DNA of 51,955 bases, taken from assembly GCA_017396515.1 (NCBI GenBank), contig JAFQLV010000054.1, positions 1-51,955 of the forward strand, written 5' to 3'. The translations under genes and the position numbers were made by a program. Under the pieces are notes generated by a model, which did not search any database, was not told the DNA's origin, and saw nothing but the letters and a program-made list of their open reading frames with translations. Positions 32,715-41,287 of this stretch are shown here, piece after piece. This stretch comes from Clostridia bacterium. GTDB taxonomy: Bacteria > Bacillota > Clostridia > Oscillospirales > Acutalibacteraceae. Within the stretch, counting starts at the first letter, position 1; every line of letters starts with the position of its first letter.

Positions 32715-32787
32715 ATTGGGAGACACTTTGTGATGAAGTGCTCCCAATTTTTATATAAAAACTGACACTTTCAGATTAAAAGTGTCA
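32715..32787. other. Two large dyads upstream of the radical SAM gene
   Basis: The first (32715-32748) has arms ATTGGGAG and CTCCCAAT extended by CACTT/AAGTG with a one-base bulge, then TTTTTAT on the plus strand. The second is a 9-bp perfect stem, TGACACTTT at 32763-32771 with AAAGTGTCA at 32779-32787. They may be terminators or a structured leader; no gene is present. Confidence 0.5.
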
Positions 32788-32849
32788 TAGTGGGTTATAT
32801 ACATTGAAAGCAATCAAGCCAATCTGAAAACATTTTTTCGGTATGCATA

Positions 32850-33050
32850 AGTGTTATTGCAAATTAAAATTTGCAGTTATATTTTTGATAATTCAAAAGT
32901 GATATTGAAGCCTCACGGCTTCAGTGTTATTTTATTCGCATAAAACTGTCCGAAGGACAATAACACTGTGCATAGCACAATAAAACTGCGAAGCAATAAA
33001 ACTCGCCGCAAGGCGAATAAAACTGCCGAGTGTCCTTACGAACACTCGGC
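32850..33050. other. Array of short hairpins joined by a constant 9-nt linker
   Basis: Hairpins lie at 32858-32875, 32906-32923, 32948-32958 (GTCC GAA GGAC), 32968-32978 (GTGC ATA GCAC), 32987-32995 (TGC GAA GCA), 33003-33016 (TCGCC GCAA GGCGA) and 33025-33050 (9-bp stem). The last five are separated by AATAAAACT or AATAACACT; the complementary linker AGTGTTATT occurs twice on the left side. Stems differ while linkers are constant. The 33025-33050 hairpin followed by AGTTTTATT on the minus strand can terminate the BIG2-protein transcript. The remainder has no known function. Confidence 0.7.
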
Positions 33051-33070
33051 TAAAGAGGTGGATTTCATTT

Positions 33071-36000
33071 TTAGCTTACGATTATTGTGCATGACGCACT
33101 GTAACCGCCGTCGGCAGTTGTAACTATGATTTCGCAGGTACCCTTACTCTTTGCTGTTACCTTTCCGCCGGAGGTAACGCTTGCCACAGAGGGATTGCTT
33201 GACTGCCATGTGACCTTTTTGTTTGTGGCTCCCGTGGGATTCACAACAGCCGTAAGAGTATATACATAGCCCACATTCATAATAAGCCCGCCGGATTCCT
33301 TGATGGACACGCCTGAAACGGAAATGTTCTTGACTGTAACGGTGCAGGTTGCCGTCTTGCCGTTTGAGGTTTTACAGGTGATAACGGCAGTACCGTTGGC
33401 AACTGCTGTAACAACACCCTTTGAGCTGACCTTGACAATACTCTTGTCGCTTGAGGACCAGGTAACGGTCTTTACGCTTGTGTTAGAAGGTGAGAAGCTG
33501 GGTGTAAGAGTTGCCGTGCCTCCCTTACTTAAGGTAAGAGATGTTTTATTGAGCTTAATGCTTGTGGGCTTGACATGGGTTACCTTAACGGTGATTTCCG
33601 CTGTCTTTTTGCCCGAATTGGTTGTAACTGTGATAACAGCACTCTTGCCTGCCTTAAGGCCCTTCACATTGCCTGCCTGAGAAACCTTAACGGTTGAGGG
33701 CGAGCTTGAGGACCATGTGAGAGTCTTATCTGTTGCATTTGAGGGTGACACCGTAACAAGATTTTTAATCTTCACAATTTCGCCGTAGGGCACTGAAACG
33801 GTAGTCTTTGAAAATTTGACCGATGTGGGCACAACGGCCTTGACTGTTACCTTACACTTGGCGGTTTTGCCCGTGTCAAGAGTTTTGCAGGTGACATAAG
33901 CTGTGCCGGGCTTAACACCGGTTATCTTGCCCTCTGCCGTAACCTTGACAATCTTTGTGTCAGATGATGTCCAGATGAGAGTCTTGTTTGTTGCATCTGA
34001 GGGTGACACCGTTGCTTTGAGTGTGGTGCTGCTGCCGTGCTTGATTGAAAGTGTTGTTTTATTAAGTGTAACCTTTTTGGTGTCTATCACCTTTAAAACT
34101 GTAACCTTACACTTAGCTGTATACTTTCCGTTGGCTGTGGTGCCTGTTATATAGGTTGTGCCTGCTTTGACAGCAGTTATCTTACCCTTGGAGCTGACCT
34201 TTGCAATCTTGCTGTTTTCCGATTTCCATGTTACCTTAAGGTTTGTGGCATCATCGGGCTTAATGGTTGCAAAAAGGGTTTTTGTCTTGCCCTCATAGAG
34301 CTTGAGTGAGGTGTTGCTAAGGCTTATTCCCGTTGCTTTAACCTTAACAGTCACCGTGCAGGTTGCCGCAACCATAGGGTTATCTGCCGAGGTGCATTTG
34401 ATAACAGCCTTGCCGCCACCCACAGCGGTAACTCTGCCCTCAGAGTCAACAGTGGCAACTTTTTCATCTGAGCTTGACCATTTCACATTTTTAAAGGTTG
34501 CATCAGCAGGTGAAACCTCAGGCTCAAGGCTAAAGGACTGACCTTTATAGAGGGTGTGGCTTCTGTAATTTTCCTCACCGTCATAGCTGAGCTCTATATT
34601 CTGAACATGAACCTTCTTTTTAACCGTTACGGTGCATATTGCCTTAATTCTGCCGTCGGCACTTGTGCAGGTTATTGTTGCCGTACCCTTGCCGATGCCT
34701 GTAACGGTGCCGTCTGACGAAACGGTTGCAACACTCTTGTTGTCACTTTTATATGTTACGCTTTTGTCTGTTGCGTTTTCAGGGAAAACAGTTGCCTTGA
34801 GCTTGAATGTTTCTGTGGTATAAATGGTGTTTACACCGTAGTTGAGTATTATATTTTCAGGCTTTGTTTTAACCGTTAATTTACAGCTTGATTTGTAGCC
34901 GCCTACTACGGTTCTGCAGGTAATTACAGTAGTACCGTTTGAAATGCCCGCAACTGCGCCGTATTTGTCAACTGTGGCTATTTCCGGGTTTTCACTGTAC
35001 CATTCAAGCTCTTGATTTTCGGCTGTTTCGGGATAAACCGTTGCCGTAAGCTGCTTTGCCTCGCCCACATAAACCTCGTTCTCAAGTGTATCCATAAGCA
35101 CACCGCCGGGCATTGAGCCCACACCTAAAAGAGACAGGGGGAAGTAGTTGCTCCACACCTTCTGCAGTGCGTTTGAGGGATGAATGCAGTCTTCGCTGTA
35201 TTCGGGAAGAAGAGCATCAGGGTCAAGGGGATTTGCTGAAATTTCACAGAAGTCAACATAACCGTCGTGCTCTGTGGTGGTTGCCAGCCATTCATTGACA
35301 TCCTTTGCAAGCTGCCAGTCAGCTTCAAACTCGGCAGGAGTTCTCACATAGGTGCCGCCGTCACCGAAAAAGTCTCTTGTTGCACCCTTCCACTGAGTTA
35401 TTCCTATAGCGATAACTTTTACTCCTGCATTATGGCATGCCTTGAAAATTTCACGGTAGCCTGCAATGAGCTTATCAAGAGAGGGCTGAACTATGCCGGG
35501 ATATTGCTGGGCACTGTCTGTGCAGACAGGGTGAATGATATCGTTAACACCTGTTTTGACAATAACATATTTCAGACCTGACTGACTGAGAACATCTCGT
35601 GTGAAGCGTTGCAGCAGAGATTCGGCATAAAGATATGAGCCAAGTCCCAGGCCGGGATAGAGCATACAGTTGCCTATTATGCCCTTGCCCGCCACACCGA
35701 TGTTTGTTATATTTTCATCCTCATAAAGTGCCTGAGCAAGATAAAGAGGAAACTCATTTGCAACCGTTGAATCGCCAACGACAACAACACTGTAGCCTGC
35801 ATCATAGGAAAGCACATCAAGGCTCACAAGGCAGGGAACAACCTTGACAAAGCTGTATGTAAGCTTTAAATTGACACTGCTGCCCATACCGAAGCCCTCA
35901 AGCAGACCTGCAAGGATATCCATCATCTCTTCATCGTCAATAACGGATTTGAGCATATCGAAGTCTTCTTCCTTTAATGCATCGCCTGTGGCAATATATG

Positions 36001-36535
36001 TATCACCGCCCGAAAGACCCATGGTGTTGAAATCAAGGAATGAGGACACATAGGTGGTCACTGCTATTTTTTCGTGTGCCACAACATCAAAGTTTATGGG
36101 GTCTGAATAGAGCTCCTCGCCCGGGGCAAGAGTAACACCGGGATAGCCGTCTCTGAAGGTGACATATTTGAGAGTCTTCATATCAACCTTGCTGTCTTTG
36201 ACACTTTTGGCAATTGACATACCGTTTATCTGAACGGGCTTTGTATTATAATGGTTTGAAACCTTTATTCTGAGCTTTGAGCCGCTTACACTGGGGGTTA
36301 TAACACTTCTGACAGTAACCTCCGTAAGGCTGTCGTCGCCTATGAGGCTGCCTATAATGGAGCCCATATCACTGAGTCCGTCAACCTGCACCTGAACGGG
36401 AGCCGAGCCCCATGCACAAATCCAGTTTTCATCATCCTGAGATGCGGCAGAAGCGTCGGGTGATATCAGTGAGGTCATAAAGACACACACTGCAAGCACC
36501 GCAAAGGTGAGAAGTGTTTTAATAAATCGCTTCAT
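33071..36535 (-). CDS. Secreted SGNH/GDSL hydrolase with eight BIG2 Ig-like domains
   Basis: 1154 residues. The signal peptide is about residues 1-31 (ending DASAAS). A beta-rich domain (about 35-235) precedes an SGNH hydrolase with the nucleophile Ser256 in VVGDSTVANE, an Asn in KTGVNDIIHP and the catalytic pair in DCIHPSN. SGNH enzymes of this type are esterases, often carbohydrate O-deacetylases. From about residue 470 to the end are eight bacterial Ig-like BIG2 repeats of about 83 residues, each with a core like VTWSSSDKSIVKVSSKGVVTAV. There is no LPXTG, SLH or dockerin, so cell attachment would rely on the BIG2 domains. It starts 40 bp after the upstream gene's stop and may be co-transcribed with it. 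Confidence 0.9.
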   Translation of the reverse strand: MKRFIKTLLTFAVLAVCVFMTSLISPDASAASQDDENWICAWGSAPVQVQVDGLSDMGSIIGSLIGDDSLTEVTVRSVITPSVSGSKLRIKVSNHYNTKPVQINGMSIAKSVKDSKVDMKTLKYVTFRDGYPGVTLAPGEELYSDPINFDVVAHEKIAVTTYVSSFLDFNTMGLSGGDTYIATGDALKEEDFDMLKSVIDDEEMMDILAGLLEGFGMGSSVNLKLTYSFVKVVPCLVSLDVLSYDAGYSVVVVGDSTVANEFPLYLAQALYEDENITNIGVAGKGIIGNCMLYPGLGLGSYLYAESLLQRFTRDVLSQSGLKYVIVKTGVNDIIHPVCTDSAQQYPGIVQPSLDKLIAGYREIFKACHNAGVKVIAIGITQWKGATRDFFGDGGTYVRTPAEFEADWQLAKDVNEWLATTTEHDGYVDFCEISANPLDPDALLPEYSEDCIHPSNALQKVWSNYFPLSLLGVGSMPGGVLMDTLENEVYVGEAKQLTATVYPETAENQELEWYSENPEIATVDKYGAVAGISNGTTVITCRTVVGGYKSSCKLTVKTKPENIILNYGVNTIYTTETFKLKATVFPENATDKSVTYKSDNKSVATVSSDGTVTGIGKGTATITCTSADGRIKAICTVTVKKKVHVQNIELSYDGEENYRSHTLYKGQSFSLEPEVSPADATFKNVKWSSSDEKVATVDSEGRVTAVGGGKAVIKCTSADNPMVAATCTVTVKVKATGISLSNTSLKLYEGKTKTLFATIKPDDATNLKVTWKSENSKIAKVSSKGKITAVKAGTTYITGTTANGKYTAKCKVTVLKVIDTKKVTLNKTTLSIKHGSSTTLKATVSPSDATNKTLIWTSSDTKIVKVTAEGKITGVKPGTAYVTCKTLDTGKTAKCKVTVKAVVPTSVKFSKTTVSVPYGEIVKIKNLVTVSPSNATDKTLTWSSSSPSTVKVSQAGNVKGLKAGKSAVITVTTNSGKKTAEITVKVTHVKPTSIKLNKTSLTLSKGGTATLTPSFSPSNTSVKTVTWSSSDKSIVKVSSKGVVTAVANGTAVITCKTSNGKTATCTVTVKNISVSGVSIKESGGLIMNVGYVYTLTAVVNPTGATNKKVTWQSSNPSVASVTSGGKVTAKSKGTCEIIVTTADGGYSASCTIIVS

Positions 36536-36575
36536 ATCGTTTTATCCTTTCCGTAAGATATTGTTCCGTCTTGTC

Positions 36576-38036
36576 TTATTTGCTGTCTTTTTTAGTCGGG
36601 GGTCTTTTTGTCTGCTGTGGCTTTCTTTGTGCCGTCTTTTTCTGTACAGGCTTTTTTGCCGTTTTTGAACCGGCGGGCACCTTTTTCTTTTTTGCAGTGA
36701 GAGCCTTTAAGCTTTTATCGTCAATTATGCCGAAAAACTTGCAGAGGATATATGCCAGATAGCCTGCACAGGCAAGAAAGAGAAGTATTGAAACAACAAG
36801 AAAAAGCTTTGAGCCCACTACCGAGGAGATTATTCCCATAATAAAGCCCGAAATGCTTCTTTCAATATCCTGAGAAGCTATAAGGTTAATGGTTGTTATC
36901 TCTTCACCTGCATAATAGACCTTTGCCTGACCCATAACCGTGCCTGCTTTTACGGGTGCCGTAACCTCTGAGGGAACACTGCCGTCAACCACCTCAAAGG
37001 ACACTGCCGCTGTTGTCACCCTTGAGGGAACAAGGGCTGAGGTCTCTTTTTCGGGAATGAGTCTGAGCTTGTCCGTGCCCTTGCCTGCCTTGACATCCAC
37101 AAAGGCTACGCTCTGCTCAGGTGACACAACCACTCTGTATCTGATGTTTTCATAAACCCAGTCAAGCATTGTCTGTGCATCGTTAAAGCAGGTGTTTTCC
37201 TTTGATGAGTCTGAGTCGATATTCATAAGCTTTCCGCCCATTACAACGGTGAGATATGAATAGCCGTCCATATTTGACACCACGGCAACACACTCGCCTG
37301 CCTCATCTGTCATTGTGTATTTTCCGCCCGTTACGGACTTGTGATAATAGTCACTTATTGAGGCATTCGTCATTTTATTATTTGAGGTGACGGTTTTTTC
37401 TTCTCTGTCGTCATAAGCCTTAATCACAAAGCTTTTGGCAGAGAAGGCATCTGAAAACACGGGATAGCTCAGGGCATACTTGAGAAAAACAGCCATATCC
37501 CGTGCTGTAGTATACTGTCCTTCTTCGTCAAAGCCGTGGATGTTTTTAATTTTGGTGTTGCTGCAGCCCAGCTTTGCCATAAGAGCCTGCATCTCACCGA
37601 TAAACGCCTCAAGAGAGCCTGACACCTCATAGGCAATGATGCTTGCCGCATCGTTGGCGCTGTAAATAACCATGCAGTCAACAAGGTCTTTTTTCTTTAC
37701 ATTTTCTCCTTCCCTGTACCCTGCCGTTCTAACGCCGTAATCGTATTTAACAAGAGAACGGTTCTCAGGCGTAACCTTTACATTTTCGTCAAGGTTGCCC
37801 CATTTTTCAATTGCAACAACGGCGGCTATAAGCTTGATAAAGCCTGCAACGGGAACTTTTTTATCTGCACCCTTATCAAAGAAAACCGTTTCTTCATCAA
37901 GGCTCTCAAGATAGCACACCTGTGAGTTCAGCTCACTCTTAACATCCTCAGAGGCAAAAAGTGCCCCTGCCGGCAAGGTGAAAAAAACAGATAAACCAAG
38001 CAATAAAACAAGTAACAACGAAACTGACTTCTTCAT
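36576..38036 (-). CDS. D-alanyl-D-alanine carboxypeptidase (S11) homologue lacking the catalytic serine
   Basis: 486 residues from the ATG at 38036 (GAGGTGG 5 nt upstream). The signal peptide is about residues 1-28. The S11 fold is recognisable, with the second motif SAN at 126-128 (VIYSANDAA) and IHGFDEEGQYTTARDMA. The first motif, normally S-x-x-K, reads G-F-I-K (Gly65 to Lys68), and KTG reads KYT in GGKYTMTDEAG. Both changes argue against transpeptidase or carboxypeptidase activity. A membrane helix (about residues 425-450) and a Lys/Arg-rich tail of about 40 residues close the protein. It may be a peptidoglycan-binding pseudoenzyme; this is inference. The SGNH-BIG2 gene follows. Confidence 0.85.
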   Translation of the reverse strand: MKKSVSLLLVLLLGLSVFFTLPAGALFASEDVKSELNSQVCYLESLDEETVFFDKGADKKVPVAGFIKLIAAVVAIEKWGNLDENVKVTPENRSLVKYDYGVRTAGYREGENVKKKDLVDCMVIYSANDAASIIAYEVSGSLEAFIGEMQALMAKLGCSNTKIKNIHGFDEEGQYTTARDMAVFLKYALSYPVFSDAFSAKSFVIKAYDDREEKTVTSNNKMTNASISDYYHKSVTGGKYTMTDEAGECVAVVSNMDGYSYLTVVMGGKLMNIDSDSSKENTCFNDAQTMLDWVYENIRYRVVVSPEQSVAFVDVKAGKGTDKLRLIPEKETSALVPSRVTTAAVSFEVVDGSVPSEVTAPVKAGTVMGQAKVYYAGEEITTINLIASQDIERSISGFIMGIISSVVGSKLFLVVSILLFLACAGYLAYILCKFFGIIDDKSLKALTAKKKKVPAGSKTAKKPVQKKTAQRKPQQTKRPPTKKDSK

Positions 38037-38081
38037 TATAACCACCTCATGTGTAATTTTTGTGAAATTTCCCCTATGTAT

Positions 38082-38110
38082 TTGCAATAAATAAAAATAT
38101 ATGATATTAT
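38082..38110 (+). promoter_or_regulatory. Promoter for the 231-residue phosphoesterase gene
   Basis: TTGCAA at 38082-38087, 17-nt spacer, TATTAT at 38105-38110, about 105 bp before the start codon. Confidence 0.5.
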
Positions 38111-38216
38111 AAATGCGAACATAAAGTTCTAATGTCTTATTATACCAATTGCTTTATGAAAAGTACAGACCTTTAAAATAACTTTTTGTTAAATATCAGA
38201 GGAACGGTGTGAAATT

Positions 38217-38912
38217 ATGATATATGTTACAGGCGACACTCACGGAATTGCCTCCCGCTTCAGCGACCCCAGGCTGAAAAAATTAAAGCAGGGTGACACT
38301 CTCATTGTCTGCGGCGATTTTGGTTTTTTGTGGAACGGCTCCAAAGAGGAAATAAACGTGCTGAAAAAGCTCAGCAAGAAAAAATACAATATCTGCTTTG
38401 TTGACGGCACTCATGAAAATTTTGATATGCTCTCTGCAATAAAAATCAAAAAGTGGAACGGTGGCAAGGTACACCATATTGCCTCAAATATCTTTCATCT
38501 TATGAGAGGTCAGGTTTTTGAAATAGAGGGTACCAAGATTTTCACTATGGGCGGCGGCGAAAGCCCCGATATAGATATCCGCTTTGAAATGGACACCTGG
38601 TCGGATATGGAAATTCCCACAAGAGAAGAGCTTGTGGAGGGTGTAGAAAACCTGCAGAAGTACGGCGGAAAGGTTGATATTGTCATCACCCACGAGCCGC
38701 CTGCAAAAATAAAGGATTTTCTTATGCTTCAGACAGGTGCGGATGCCAGCATTACGGCTATCAACACATATCTTGAGGACGTAAGCAGAATCTGTCAGTT
38801 CAAGCATTGGTACTTCGGCTCACTGCATATGGATAAGTTTATCTCCACCACGCACATCTGTGTTTTCAATAACATTATCAACGCCAAAACAGGAGAAATT
38901 CTCACAAGGTAA
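38217..38912 (+). CDS. Small calcineurin-like metallophosphoesterase
   Basis: 231 residues, no signal peptide. The motifs are complete: TGDTHG, VCGDFGFLW, DGTHEN (in place of GNHE), ITHEPP and FGSLHMD. This set resembles small cytoplasmic phosphoesterases found in many Firmicutes next to unrelated genes. The substrate is unknown. The start has GAGGAACGG upstream. A terminator follows within 20 bp. Confidence 0.86.
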   Translation: MIYVTGDTHGIASRFSDPRLKKLKQGDTLIVCGDFGFLWNGSKEEINVLKKLSKKKYNICFVDGTHENFDMLSAIKIKKWNGGKVHHIASNIFHLMRGQVFEIEGTKIFTMGGGESPDIDIRFEMDTWSDMEIPTREELVEGVENLQKYGGKVDIVITHEPPAKIKDFLMLQTGADASITAINTYLEDVSRICQFKHWYFGSLHMDKFISTTHICVFNNIINAKTGEILTR

Positions 38913-38928
38913 AATTACCCCTGCAAAA

Positions 38929-38961
38929 AACAGCCGTCACAGCAGTGTGGCGGTTGTTTTT
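38929..38961 (+). terminator. Terminator of the small phosphoesterase gene
   Basis: AACAGCCGTCAC (38929-38940) pairs with GTGGCGGTTGTT (38947-38958), with wobble pairs, then a T run. Confidence 0.7.
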
Positions 38962-39063
38962 GATAAATGTAAACTCTTGTTGCGCTCTTGTAAAGCTGAT
39001 GCGGTAGTATTTTTTGACAGGGAATGCTACAATTGGGTTGACGAAAACAAGGAGGTTTTAACA

Positions 39064-39669
39064 ATGAAGCTGTCAGAAAAAATATTAAGCCTGAGAAAGG
39101 CACGCAATATGTCTCAGGAAGAATTGGCGGATAAATTAGGTGTATCCCGTCAGGCTGTGTCACGCTGGGAGGTGGGCGCTGCCCTGCCGGATGCTTCAAA
39201 CATATTGCAGCTGAGCAAGCTTTTCGGGGTATCTGCAGACTATCTGCTCAATGACGATTATAAGGGTGACGCCCCTGCGCCTGCCAAAAGTAAAGCCGTA
39301 AGCTCTATTGCAGGCACATTGGTTAAGAAAATGATTTCTTTGTGTGTTGCAGGCTTCGGCTTCCTAGGTAACTTTGTGATATATGTAATATCCCGTTTTG
39401 TTGTAGTGAGTATTCCGTATAAAAAATACGATTATGCAACAGATTCTTATTGGTATACTTGGGGTGACGGCTACAGCTACAGATATTTCATAGAAGAATA
39501 TCACCTTGAGCTTCTCACCGTGATGTTCTTTGCAATGCTGATAATCGGTCTTTTCATCGCCTTTGTGCCAAAAGACAGGTTTATGGCTTTTATCGGCAAA
39601 ATCAAAGAGTTTGTCAGACAACACCTGCAAAAAACAAAGCAAAATAAAGCAAACAGCAGACTACCGTAA
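39064..39669 (+). CDS. XRE-family HTH transcriptional regulator with two membrane helices
   Basis: 201 residues from the ATG with AAGGAGG upstream. Residues 1-62 are a Cro/CI-type helix-turn-helix (MSQEELADKLGVSRQAVSRW, then LPDASNILQLSKLFGVSADYLL). The C-terminal half has two hydrophobic helices (about 84-115 and 152-173) with an aromatic, probably external loop (KKYDYATDSYWYTWGDGY) between them, and a basic cytoplasmic tail. Such membrane-bound regulators usually sense envelope signals; the ligand is unknown. It may control its own gene; no partner gene is adjacent. Confidence 0.87.
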   Translation: MKLSEKILSLRKARNMSQEELADKLGVSRQAVSRWEVGAALPDASNILQLSKLFGVSADYLLNDDYKGDAPAPAKSKAVSSIAGTLVKKMISLCVAGFGFLGNFVIYVISRFVVVSIPYKKYDYATDSYWYTWGDGYSYRYFIEEYHLELLTVMFFAMLIIGLFIAFVPKDRFMAFIGKIKEFVRQHLQKTKQNKANSRLP

Positions 39670-39692
39670 AAAGCAGTCTGCTGAATTTTTTT
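39654..39692. terminator. Bidirectional terminator between the HTH regulator and GH20 genes
   Basis: CAGCAGACT (39654-39662) pairs with AGTCTGCTG (39675-39683), followed by AATTTTTTT on the plus strand and a T-rich stretch on the minus strand. The left arm lies inside the regulator's last codons. Confidence 0.8.
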
Positions 39693-39713
39693 GTATATAA
39701 TTCTGACTTTTAA

Positions 39714-41165
39714 TCAGTCTTCTTCCTTATTCGGGAAAAGGGTTGCTCTTATTGATGCAGGTGAAAGGCTCTTTTTAATGTGTCCCCATGTGTCTTTGAA
39801 GCGGATTTTCTTTGAAGGATCCCATTCACTTTCATCGGCAGCCTTTATGCCCATTTCACGAAGCACGGGAATTTCATTTCTGACTCTGACCTTAAAGGAC
39901 TCATAGTCAGCATTCATTGACTTTGTCCAGCCTCTTTCAGCTACGGCAATCATTCTCGGGAAGCACATATAGCTCATTCTGTCAAAATCCTCAACATACT
40001 CTGTCCATATGGGAGTTTCAACACCCAACACACCGTTTCTGCCCGTGCTGCTGAGCTTTTCGAGATAAGGCTCATAATTATAGGTCTTGGTCAGCGGTGT
40101 CATACCGTAGGGATAGTCGAGATAGTAGTGGTAGAAATCCTCAATGATAATTTTGCCGCCTGCGTTGGCATATTCCTCACTCTTACCCTTGGGGTCCATC
40201 CAATCGCAGATAATTGTATTTTTATTGAGTATGCCTGAGTTAAGGCTCTCATTCCACGCAAGCACTTCCTTACCCTTGCTTTCAAGATAGTCAATTATAC
40301 GGTTGGCAAAATAGCCCTGAAGCTCTTCAACATTATTTAATTTTTCGTCTTTTATTCTCTGCTGACATTTGTCACAGTTGCACCAACGGGCCTTGGGAGC
40401 CTCGTCGCCGCCGATGTGGATATATTTGCAGGGGAACAGCTCCATAACCTCATCGAGTATACCGAAGCAGAAATCAAAGACCTCTTCCTTACCTGCACAA
40501 AGGATATTCTTGAAAATGCCGCCTGTTGTTTCAAGGGGAATCTGCACTCCTCTGCAGGAAAGCTCGGGGAAGGTTGAAACAATGGCTGTTGTGTGGCCGG
40601 GCATATCTATTTCGGGCACAACCTCAATATGTCTTTCTTTACAAAAAGCAATAACATCGCGGATTTCATCCTTAGTGTAATATCCGCCGTATCTTTCCAT
40701 ATTGGTTGAACCGAAGCCGTGGCAGTCACGCCATGAGCCTTTTTCGTTAAGCAGGGGGTACTTTTCACTTTCCATTCTCCAGCCCTGGTCATCACAGATA
40801 TGCCAGTGGAAAATATTGAACTTGTATCTTGCTGCTGCCTCTATGTAGGTTTTGATTTCGTCAACGGTCTGCATATGTCTTGCAGAGTCAATCATAAAGC
40901 CTCTGTAAGGAAAGGCGGGAGCATCATAAATAGTGCAGTGGGGAGCCTTGCCTCTTGCGGCAATCTGCTCAAGGGTTTTCATAGCATAGAACTTGCCCTT
41001 TTCACCCTTTGAGACAATCTGAATACCGTCTTCGTCAATTTTCAGATAATAAGCCTCATCAGAAAAGTTTTCATTTTCGCTGTAGCTGATTTTGCTTAAA
41101 TCGAGCCAGCTTTCACCGCCGGTAAATTTAACATGGTTAGGCTTGGGAATTACATTTAAAAACAT
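39714..41165 (-). CDS. Beta-N-acetylhexosaminidase, glycoside hydrolase family 20
   Basis: 483 residues, without a signal peptide. It removes terminal N-acetylglucosamine or N-acetylgalactosamine by substrate-assisted catalysis. The N-terminal GH20b domain (about 1-85) leads into the barrel with FPYRGFMIDSARHM, FHWHICDDQGWR, VPEIDMPGHT and the catalytic pair Asp254-Glu255 in HIGGDEAPK. Tryptophans of the sugar pocket are visible in ICDWM and TPIWTEY. A cytoplasmic location suggests action on imported oligosaccharides from mucin, milk or peptidoglycan. It has its own promoter and converges on the HTH regulator gene. Confidence 0.92.
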   Translation of the reverse strand: MFLNVIPKPNHVKFTGGESWLDLSKISYSENENFSDEAYYLKIDEDGIQIVSKGEKGKFYAMKTLEQIAARGKAPHCTIYDAPAFPYRGFMIDSARHMQTVDEIKTYIEAAARYKFNIFHWHICDDQGWRMESEKYPLLNEKGSWRDCHGFGSTNMERYGGYYTKDEIRDVIAFCKERHIEVVPEIDMPGHTTAIVSTFPELSCRGVQIPLETTGGIFKNILCAGKEEVFDFCFGILDEVMELFPCKYIHIGGDEAPKARWCNCDKCQQRIKDEKLNNVEELQGYFANRIIDYLESKGKEVLAWNESLNSGILNKNTIICDWMDPKGKSEEYANAGGKIIIEDFYHYYLDYPYGMTPLTKTYNYEPYLEKLSSTGRNGVLGVETPIWTEYVEDFDRMSYMCFPRMIAVAERGWTKSMNADYESFKVRVRNEIPVLREMGIKAADESEWDPSKKIRFKDTWGHIKKSLSPASIRATLFPNKEED

Positions 41166-41206
41166 ACTTTCACCTCAAAACTGTGTTTACACACTTAATC
41201 GTCTTA

Positions 41207-41235
41207 ATTATACTTCATTTTTTAAGATAATTCAA
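41207..41235 (-). promoter_or_regulatory. Promoter of the GH20 gene
   Basis: On the minus strand: TTGAAT (complement of 41230-41235), 17-nt spacer, TATAAT (complement of 41207-41212). Confidence 0.75.
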
Positions 41236-41287
41236 CCGCAAACGGAATATTTATTATTATTTAATTCAATTGTTTTCGGGTGATAGG

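Noticed and set aside
32850..33050. CRISPR array
   Set aside because: The constant units are only 9 nt, the variable units are palindromic and short, and no cas gene is present. The pattern is a hairpin array, not repeats with spacers.
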